Source: an uncultured Muribaculaceae bacterium (lineage in GTDB: Bacteria > Bacteroidota > Bacteroidia > Bacteroidales > Muribaculaceae). Taken from it: DNA of 64,000 nt. Position numbers and translations under genes: made by a program. The notes beneath the pieces are model-generated. The model did not search any database. It had not been told where the DNA came from and saw only the letters and a program-made list of their open reading frames with translations. Position 1 is the stretch's first letter. Every line of letters begins with the position of its first letter. Of this stretch, positions 57,867-64,000 are shown one piece after another. The stretch is taken from positions 40,991 to 104,990 of the forward strand of contig CAJUKX010000006.1 of the NCBI GenBank assembly GCA_910586975.1. Direction: 5' to 3'.

Positions 57867-60713
57867 TTATTTCAGGACGGGTTTCAGCTCGTCGGGGTTG
57901 TCGTTGGTGTACATCTTTATCGGCTCTGTCTCGTTCTCGTAGAGGTTGTGGATGAGAGCCGGGTCTATGATGAGCGAGGGGTTGAATTTGTCGCTGTTCA
58001 TGTAGGCGAGGATTGATTTGCGCATCTGGCGGGCTACGGGGCGCTGATCGAGCTTGCCGGCGATGTCGAAGGTTGTCATCAGCAGTTTTCCGTTGTGCAC
58101 TTTGCCTTCAACCACCATGCCGAGTTTGCGGTTGAGGTGCCATGTGTCGATGGGCTGCATGGGCGACTGGTATTCGGCCGGGAATTGTGCAAGATTCATC
58201 ACCTGGGCCTTGTTGACAAGCTCCCACCAGTTGAGATTGGTCCAGTCGTCGGTGGGGAAATCGGCATACATGGGATGTGTGGTGTCGATGGTGGCACCGG
58301 TGGTGTGGGGCGGACGCATCTTGAACCAGCTTGTATTCCAGAATACGGGCAGGTAGTGTTGCTTCACGTCGTTGCCATACTTCACCTTGCCTGCGGCTGT
58401 GAGAAGCACGTTTCCGCCGTTTTTAAGCACCTCTTCGGCCTTGTCGTCGAATACGTCGGAGATATACAGGTTGCCGGTGTCGGGCATTTCTACAGAATCG
58501 GGATAAACCCAGAAGTCCCAGCTGTTGGAAGCCTTGTCGCCTATTTTAACGGTAAAATTGTATTTTCCGGTCTTGAAATCGGCGAGCGACATGCGCAGGG
58601 TGTCGACGGGCAGATTCTTGCCTATGGCGAATGTTTTCTCAAAAGACGGTTTTAAAGCCATTTCAGAGCCGTCAGCGCCCTTGATGGACATTTGTACCGC
58701 AACGCCGGTAAGCTCGCTGTCAGAGGCGTTATAAAGCTCTACAGGCACATTGAGCGACTCGCTGTTGGTGAACACGAATTTGGGGAAGCGTGCGAGCGGC
58801 ACCACCGGAGCGCAGAATTGCTGCCAATATTTGGTGTCGGTGTAGGCTTTTTCGTTCCAGAATACGTTGAGCACGCCCACCAGCGCGGTACCCTGTCCGC
58901 TGTAGTCGTTAAGGCCCAGCATCTGGAAACCGGCATAGTCGGGAGTGCGCAGATTGCGCTCTATATCGTATTTGTATGCCAGCTGTTGCAGCATGCCGCT
59001 GGCGTGGATGAATTTGTCGGCTTGTGAGGCCATGCCGTTCTCGGCGAGGGTTTCCTTGAAGATTTCAAAGTTCAGGGGCTTGTAGGGGCCTGTGTATTGG
59101 TTCATCTCGGCGAAGTCGGGGAATGCGCACCACTGGCCTGTCTCGTGGCCCAGACGCGGTTCGTTTACATCGAAAACCAGGGTCTCGGTGCGGCCTTTCT
59201 GAGTCACGGTTTTCATGTCGTCGGCAAAGTCGTCGGCAGAGCCGGGCAGTTTCTTGTCCCATGCAAGGCCGCGTGCACCGCCCTTCACGTGGTATTGGCT
59301 GCGGGGATCCCATGCCCAGCCGCCGCCTACCGATGCACCGCAGTACACGCGTCGGTCATCGCCGGTGGCGCGCCATGTGTCCACGAAGTCGCCAACCCAC
59401 TTCACCCAGTCGCCGGCCGGCTCGTTGCCTGCCGCGAGCATGGTGAACGAGGGGTGATTGCCGTATTCCTCTACCATGCGTTGTGTCTCTTCGAGCAGAT
59501 ATCGGTCGATGTCCATGCCCACGCCGAGCTTCACGCCGTGATTTGGCCACGACGGGCCTTCGGGCTGCAGGTACATACCAACCATATCGGCTGCCTCAAA
59601 GGCGGCTTCGGGCGGACAGAACGAATGGAAGCGAACGTGGTTTATGCCATATTCCTTACATTTTTTGAACACTCTGAGCCACGAATCGACATCGGTGGGC
59701 GGGAAACCGGTGAGGGGGAATGTGCAGTTCTCTACAGTGCCACGCATATATACGGGGCGGTCGTTGACGTAGAACTGACGGTCGACAATTTTGATTTCGC
59801 GCATGCCGAACTTGTCGCTCACAGTGTCCTTGCCCATTGTGGCGGTGAGAGTGTAAAGTTCGGGCGAAAATTCGTCCCAAAGGCGTATGTTATCACCGAG
59901 GGGGAAATTGACCGTTGCGGTGCCATCGGCGCCCGGAGTCACTGTGTATTTTTTCTCCTTGCCGTCGCAGCTCAGTGTAACTTCGGCTTTCTTTCCGGCG
60001 TTGGCGAAGTGGAGTTTCACATCCACCGACTTGTCGTGCAAACGGGGGTAGATATCCATGCGCGAAATGTGTTTCTTTGGGCGCGATTGCAGCTCGATGC
60101 GGCCTGTTATACCATTCCAGTTGCCTTGAGTCTGGTCGGTGACACTGTGTGAGTCCTGGCCCACGCATACGTTCTCTATGCCGTTGTACACGCGCACGGT
60201 GATTTGGTTGGCTTTGCCGGGCTTGATGTATTTTGAAACGTTGAAGCGGTGAGGAACGCTCAGGGTTGAATCCTTGCCCACGAGGTGTGAGTTTACATAG
60301 ACTTCGGTTTCGATATGGGGGCGTTCGAGCATCAAGGTTATATCGGTGCCTTTCCAGTCGGCCGGAATGTCAACTGTTTTTGAGTATTCGGCATGTCCTA
60401 TATATTCCTTGTCGGGAGTGAGGAAAAACGGGAATTTGATGTTGCCGGGCTTACGGTACTTTTCAAAACGGGGTGCGTAGTAGTACGACATGTCGTACAG
60501 GCTGCCTGTCCACTTGGTATTGGCATCTACATCGTTTCCAATGCCGTTTGTGAGCATAGAGCCCGGCAAGGTTAACTGAGTGGCCGTAGCCGAGTCGGCA
60601 GCCGCGTGGCGTATGTTCCACTGTCCTGACAGGTCTACGACCTTTGCAGGAGCCACAAGGGGCAGTACAGCAATCCCTGCTGCAAGGAGTAATTTCGTGG
60701 TAATGAGATTCAT
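57867..60713 (-). CDS. Glycoside hydrolase family 2-type enzyme, large
   Basis: 948 residues from ATG 60713, which gives the signal peptide MNLITTKLLLAAGIAVLPLV followed by APA. The longer in-frame extension to 60872 runs through the neighbouring intergenic hairpin and is discarded. Domains: sugar-binding jelly roll (about 25-200), Ig-like (about 205-300), TIM barrel (about 300-620) and C-terminal beta domains. The acid/base glutamate is probably in MLAAGNEPAGDW and the nucleophile in GHETGQWCAFPD, a variant seen in less-studied GH2 groups. The cleaved sugar is unknown. It is next to the fimbrial genes but separated by a terminator, so it is probably a single-gene unit. Confidence 0.85.
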   Translation of the reverse strand: MNLITTKLLLAAGIAVLPLVAPAKVVDLSGQWNIRHAAADSATATQLTLPGSMLTNGIGNDVDANTKWTGSLYDMSYYYAPRFEKYRKPGNIKFPFFLTPDKEYIGHAEYSKTVDIPADWKGTDITLMLERPHIETEVYVNSHLVGKDSTLSVPHRFNVSKYIKPGKANQITVRVYNGIENVCVGQDSHSVTDQTQGNWNGITGRIELQSRPKKHISRMDIYPRLHDKSVDVKLHFANAGKKAEVTLSCDGKEKKYTVTPGADGTATVNFPLGDNIRLWDEFSPELYTLTATMGKDTVSDKFGMREIKIVDRQFYVNDRPVYMRGTVENCTFPLTGFPPTDVDSWLRVFKKCKEYGINHVRFHSFCPPEAAFEAADMVGMYLQPEGPSWPNHGVKLGVGMDIDRYLLEETQRMVEEYGNHPSFTMLAAGNEPAGDWVKWVGDFVDTWRATGDDRRVYCGASVGGGWAWDPRSQYHVKGGARGLAWDKKLPGSADDFADDMKTVTQKGRTETLVFDVNEPRLGHETGQWCAFPDFAEMNQYTGPYKPLNFEIFKETLAENGMASQADKFIHASGMLQQLAYKYDIERNLRTPDYAGFQMLGLNDYSGQGTALVGVLNVFWNEKAYTDTKYWQQFCAPVVPLARFPKFVFTNSESLNVPVELYNASDSELTGVAVQMSIKGADGSEMALKPSFEKTFAIGKNLPVDTLRMSLADFKTGKYNFTVKIGDKASNSWDFWVYPDSVEMPDTGNLYISDVFDDKAEEVLKNGGNVLLTAAGKVKYGNDVKQHYLPVFWNTSWFKMRPPHTTGATIDTTHPMYADFPTDDWTNLNWWELVNKAQVMNLAQFPAEYQSPMQPIDTWHLNRKLGMVVEGKVHNGKLLMTTFDIAGKLDQRPVARQMRKSILAYMNSDKFNPSLIIDPALIHNLYENETEPIKMYTNDNPDELKPVLK

Positions 60714-60784
60714 TTTTAACACTCTCTTAAGGTTTTGATTTATATTCTGCAAAATTAGCAAATAAAAGGCAAGATTCAAAATAA

Positions 60785-60816
60785 CAACGCCCGTGCCGGG
60801 GAGGGCACGGGCGTTG
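60785..60816 (-). terminator. Terminator of the fimbrial genes
   Basis: CAACGCCCGTGCC pairs perfectly with GGCACGGGCGTTG around 6 bases; TTATTTTG follows on the minus strand. Confidence 0.8.
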
Positions 60817-60838
60817 CTTTGTATGATGCTGGTATCAT

Positions 60839-61873
60839 TTAGAGTCCGCCGTGTTGAACTACAATCTTCCATGAGTTGATGTAGATGTAGGAGTTCATCC
60901 AGCGTCCGCCTTCGTCGAGGAAGAACACGAGGTCGTATTTGTCCTGACGGTCGAGGAATTCCTGATCGTCGAGCGGACGGCCCACGCTGCCCTTGACGAG
61001 GAGCGCATAGTCAATCAGGGGAATTGAAAGCACGAGTCGGCCACTCTTGTGGTGAACGTTTACACGGCAGTCGTTGCCCTTTACCAGACGCGACACCGAC
61101 AGCCCGGCCACGCATGCGCTCATGGCGCTCACATAGCGGCTTTCGGGGTTTACTTCGGGAACGTCGAGGCCGGCTGAGCCCATTTCCTTGTAGTGGGCGA
61201 AGTATGTTATCTTTTCGTCGGGCATGATTGAGTTGTCCCAGTCGAGCATGCCGTTGTAGTCGGTGATAGTGAATATATAGTCGTCTTTGTCAACGGGTTC
61301 GCCCGAGAGGTGCTGGAGCACGATGTTTACCTCGTTTGTGTCTTTGGTGAGGTTAACGGTGAAAGTGTGCACACCCTGGGTGGCAGGGAATTCCTGAGCC
61401 GCGAGCTTGCCGTGATAGAGGTTTTTGAGCAACTGCGACGACTTGCCGAAGCCATCGGTATGACGTTCGCGTTGCAGGGTAGCGGTGAGAGATGTGTGCT
61501 TGGTGGCATCGAAGGGAATGTCGAAGTGCGAGCCGGCGCCTTCGCCACACCATGCGAGCAGGGTGTAGTTGCCGGGCTGAACGTCGACGTCCATCAGATA
61601 ACCATTGGCTTTGACGGCTTCTCCTGACTCGCTCTTCTGCCAGATAACGTTTCCGTTCTCGTCGAGAATGAAAAGGGTAACGGCGTTGACTTCGGCGGGG
61701 AAGGCATCAGAGAACTTCATGTTCATATCGTATGTGAACCTCACTTTGTAGTGGGGATCGCAGTCGCCTTCATCATCGTAGATCATGCTGTCGCAGGAAC
61801 TCAGTGTGGCCATACCCATGCAGATGGCTATGATTCGGCCAACGACGTTGATAAGTTTATTTTTGAATTGCAT
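60839..61873 (-). CDS. FimB/Mfa2-family fimbrial anchor lipoprotein
   Basis: 344 residues. Lipobox LSSC with C27 marks an outer-membrane lipoprotein. Two transthyretin-like beta domains follow (about 40-180 and 190-340): KVRFTYDMNMKFSDAF, VNAVTLFILDENGNVIWQ and YTLLAWCG are the Mfa2/FimB phrases of the first. The last strand region (NSYIYINSWKIVVQHGGL) resembles the Mfa1 end (SWKIV), as expected of donor-type strands. It anchors the fimbrial shaft and limits its length. The gene follows the fimbrillin gene by 238 bases across an attenuator-like stem. Confidence 0.88.
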   Translation of the reverse strand: MQFKNKLINVVGRIIAICMGMATLSSCDSMIYDDEGDCDPHYKVRFTYDMNMKFSDAFPAEVNAVTLFILDENGNVIWQKSESGEAVKANGYLMDVDVQPGNYTLLAWCGEGAGSHFDIPFDATKHTSLTATLQRERHTDGFGKSSQLLKNLYHGKLAAQEFPATQGVHTFTVNLTKDTNEVNIVLQHLSGEPVDKDDYIFTITDYNGMLDWDNSIMPDEKITYFAHYKEMGSAGLDVPEVNPESRYVSAMSACVAGLSVSRLVKGNDCRVNVHHKSGRLVLSIPLIDYALLVKGSVGRPLDDQEFLDRQDKYDLVFFLDEGGRWMNSYIYINSWKIVVQHGGL

Positions 61874-62027
61874 TACCTGATGGAAATTACAAGGTGATTA
61901 ACTGTGAATATGCTTGGTAGGGGTATATGGAGGCGGTGTTTGCCGCTCGGAATTGTCAAATTAAAAAAAGAGGAGTGAGAAGGGGCAGGGGAGAGTTCTT
62001 TGAATTAAGTGTAGAGAGAAAAAATAA

Positions 62028-62075
62028 TCAGAGGCACCGCTGCCGCGCAGTGATGTGAGGCACCGATGCCTCTGA
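62028..62075 (-). terminator. Attenuator-like stem-loop between fimbrial genes
   Basis: TCAGAGGCA and TGCCTCTGA pair at the base, with CG pairs and GGCAGCGG-like bases inside; on the minus strand ATTATTTTTTCTC follows. It would let only part of transcription reach the anchor gene. Confidence 0.65.
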
Positions 62076-62111
62076 TTTAATGGATTGATGAATTACCGTC
62101 AATAAGGATAA

Positions 62112-63893
62112 TTAGAGCTCAACGGGCTGGTTTACAATCTTCCAAGAGAGGATGTTAACGCGAGCGCCGAGGCCGAAGGTGTCGCCGTTGGGATCTTCGG
62201 GGATAAGGGGTTCACCGGGATCTTCGTCTGTGCCGTCGCCGGGTTCGAATACGCCTTCACCAAGACGGAATACCTTGGTAACATTGATGTTATACCAGTG
62301 GTTACGTACCACGCCGTAGTTACCTTCTACGATTGCAGCATCGCTGCCGGATCTCTTGAGGAGGTGCTCAACGGGAACGTAGTAAACCATCTTACCGCCG
62401 GTGTAGGCAGTAGCCTTGTTGCTGGCGTTGAAGTTAGCGAGAGCGTTGTTGAGTGATTCAACACCTACTTCTACGAAGGTTTCGCCTTCGAGGGTGTAGA
62501 GCTGAGTGCCTTCGGCGAGGTTGCTGATGATCTTAACGTCGCCGGTAGCGTTGCTTGCCTTGACGAGCTTAACCTGGTCGGGGCAGATCTGTACGTAGTT
62601 GTTTACGACTGTGGGAGTATAGCCTTCAACGGGTACCTTTGTTTCATCGGTCTTAACGTAGTATTCGAGGTCGCCGGCCTTCTGGAGGTAGTTGAGCACA
62701 TACTTGATGTACTGGTCCTTATGGAAGTAAACGCCGTTGTAGAGTACGAGGTCTGGAGCCTGAGTGCAGTTTTCGTCAGCGTAAACGGTAGCAGCGAATA
62801 CAACGTGAGTCACGTTCTTGTTGATGAGCTTGCCGTTAGAGGTGATGAACTCAGGAGTGTTGGTACATTCGAGGCTGTAGAGGGCTTTGGTAACGTCTTT
62901 CTTGGCTGCGTTGGCCCATGTGGTGTAGTTGAGCACGGGAGTTTTGCCGTACTGAACCGATTCACCCCAGAAGCTGCGGAAGTAGTCGGGGTGGTTCCAG
63001 TCCCATTCGCCGATCTTGCCACCGTCCTTGTGCAGGTCGAGGTTCTTTGAAAGGAACGAGGTGGGCTCGGTGGCGTTCACTGCCCAACCGTCAAACTTAA
63101 CCCACAGTTTGGTAGCGCCTACGCCTGTACCGGGAGTGGTGCCGCCTACGTTGTCGTTGTCATTACCGGCGATGGTAACGTCAACGGGGTATTTGCCGTC
63201 GGGTCTAAGACCGCTCATGGTGTACTTGGCAGCGAGACGTTCTACGTAGATGTCAACCTTGTTGACTGTAGAAGCGTTGGCGTCGGTGATGGGTTCCTTT
63301 GAGAAGTCAGAAGCTTTGAGCTTGTTGGCGAAGTAGTAGTTGTGGCCTGCTGCTTCGTAGTTGTCGCTGCCCTTGGTATTGGCAAAGCTGGTGGTGCTCA
63401 TGATGAAGTTAGCGCCGGCGAGGTAGCTGTTGAGCTGCTGCTTGGCCATGTCTTCGAGACGGGGACTTGCCTTGAAGTCGGTGGGAGCGTTGAGTACAGT
63501 AACAAGGTAGGTGGGATAGTTGTTATCCTTGATGTTGCGGAGAACCAGCACGTTGTCACCGATGTATTCGATGTTTTCGGTGGTTCCGGTTGTGCCGCCG
63601 GTCCATACACTTGCTTCGGTTACGAAGATGCCTTTGTCATCGTAGAAGTAGAAATTGGCTTTTGAAACGTTGTGTTCATTTCCGTCTCCATAGATGTAGT
63701 CGCCGTTATCGCCGTCTTCGATATTATCGACGAGAGTACGGCTTTGGGTGGCATCAGAGATGTTTACAGCGAGATAAGCAACGCCGTTAGCCTCTTCCCC
63801 TGCACCGGGGTTAACATTGGGCTCATCGCTTGAGCAGCTGAACATCATTGTTGTGGCAGCTGCACCGCAAAGTAATGTGAAAATTTTATTCAT
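62112..63893 (-). CDS. Mfa1-family major fimbrial subunit (fimbrillin)
   Basis: 593 residues. Lipobox MFSC with C20 (MNKIFTLLCGAAATTMMFSC). Residues beyond follow the fimbrillin pattern: VAYLAVNISDATQSRTLVDN, NVSKANFYFYDDKGIFVTEA, VDIYVERLAAKYTMSGLRPDG (an R cleavage site for a trypsin-like enzyme lies near VERLAAK), ending with WYNINVTKVFRLGEGVFEPG and NILSWKIVNQPVEL. Fimbrillins are lipoproteins that polymerise after cleavage and strand exchange. It precedes the Mfa2-like anchor gene, as in Bacteroidota fimbrial loci. The promoter is beyond 63893 and only partly in view. Confidence 0.9.
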   Translation of the reverse strand: MNKIFTLLCGAAATTMMFSCSSDEPNVNPGAGEEANGVAYLAVNISDATQSRTLVDNIEDGDNGDYIYGDGNEHNVSKANFYFYDDKGIFVTEASVWTGGTTGTTENIEYIGDNVLVLRNIKDNNYPTYLVTVLNAPTDFKASPRLEDMAKQQLNSYLAGANFIMSTTSFANTKGSDNYEAAGHNYYFANKLKASDFSKEPITDANASTVNKVDIYVERLAAKYTMSGLRPDGKYPVDVTIAGNDNDNVGGTTPGTGVGATKLWVKFDGWAVNATEPTSFLSKNLDLHKDGGKIGEWDWNHPDYFRSFWGESVQYGKTPVLNYTTWANAAKKDVTKALYSLECTNTPEFITSNGKLINKNVTHVVFAATVYADENCTQAPDLVLYNGVYFHKDQYIKYVLNYLQKAGDLEYYVKTDETKVPVEGYTPTVVNNYVQICPDQVKLVKASNATGDVKIISNLAEGTQLYTLEGETFVEVGVESLNNALANFNASNKATAYTGGKMVYYVPVEHLLKRSGSDAAIVEGNYGVVRNHWYNINVTKVFRLGEGVFEPGDGTDEDPGEPLIPEDPNGDTFGLGARVNILSWKIVNQPVEL

Positions 63894-63947
63894 ACTTGCT
63901 TCAGAAATTATGATTTATGATTGTTTGGATTTTCATTGTGTCTATGG

Positions 63948-63972
63948 GGCTGTCTAACAAGTTTAGGCAGCC
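63948..63972. other. Hairpin upstream of the fimbrial genes
   Basis: GGCTGTCTAA pairs with TTAGGCAGCC (one G-T pair) around 5 bases; CTCTCTTTT follows on the plus strand. It may end an upstream plus-strand gene or shape the fimbrial leader. The window ends 28 bases later. Confidence 0.4.
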
Positions 63973-64000
63973 TCTCTTTTGTGTGGTTCATCAACAAAAA

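Noticed and set aside
59097..60152. A 351-codon plus-strand frame opposite the second GH2 gene
   Set aside because: Antisense to a well-supported GH2 coding region; low-complexity and unmatched.

Overview
The window looks like chromosome of a gut Bacteroidales bacterium, most likely family Muribaculaceae. Direct signs are: Bacteroidota-type promoters (TTTG about 19-21 bases before TAnnTTTG) in front of many genes, a FimA/Mfa-type fimbrial pair, large secreted proteins ending in a T9SS-like C-terminal domain, a TonB-dependent receptor with GH43 and GH2 enzymes, and typical Bacteroidales housekeeping proteins. The family-level placement is inference; no rRNA is present. Layout. 1-241: start of an OmpP1/FadL porin (minus). 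514-8154: plus-strand housekeeping genes: mscL, aroK, an alanine dehydrogenase-like protein and an RNase H in a tight cluster, then DUF177-rpmF-fabH, era and der. A 205-bp MITE-like palindromic element lies between the mscL promoter and mscL. 8285-10666: a secreted protein of unknown role and a HigBA-like toxin-antitoxin module between two copies of a 41-bp repeat. 10682-13530: a minus-strand GntR/YtrA-type regulator with ABC transporter genes and a clear YtrA-like operator at the promoter. 13705-17918: an isolated two-gene phage-like operon (intact terminase large subunit plus a 797-aa protein of unknown function) with no other phage genes. 18081-21710: DUF2156 protein, YifB/ComM ATPase and MsrAB. 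21711-24527: a structured dispersed repeat, a 3 x 51-bp tandem repeat and a membrane pyrophosphatase (minus). 24880-33687: three large secreted proteins in tandem, the last a C10 (streptopain-type) protease. 33762-36682: LtaS-like sulfatase-fold enzyme and UDP-galactopyranose mutase (minus). 37030-42709: pfkA, an Ig-like lipoprotein, an unknown helical protein, recA, tcdA. 42810-43667: remnants of a mobile element (truncated DNA-binding protein, integrase tail). 43728-53790: a minus-strand run cdd-tyrS-dnaX-patatin-TonB receptor-GH43-GH2. 53981-56334: TPR membrane protein, MATE exporter and tRNA-Asp. 56511-57307: a second HigBA module. 57567-57665: a likely unannotated small RNA. 57867-63893: a second GH2 enzyme and the Mfa2/Mfa1 fimbrial genes (minus). 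How parts work together. The secreted block (protease, two companion surface proteins), the fimbriae, the GH2/GH43 enzymes with their TonB receptor and the Glf/LtaS-like envelope pair all serve surface life and glycan or protein foraging. The strongest candidates for something undescribed are the orphan terminase operon, the dispersed repeat whose hairpin shows a compensatory base-pair change between copies (21727-21855 and 36759-36882), and the small RNA locus near 57.6 kb.
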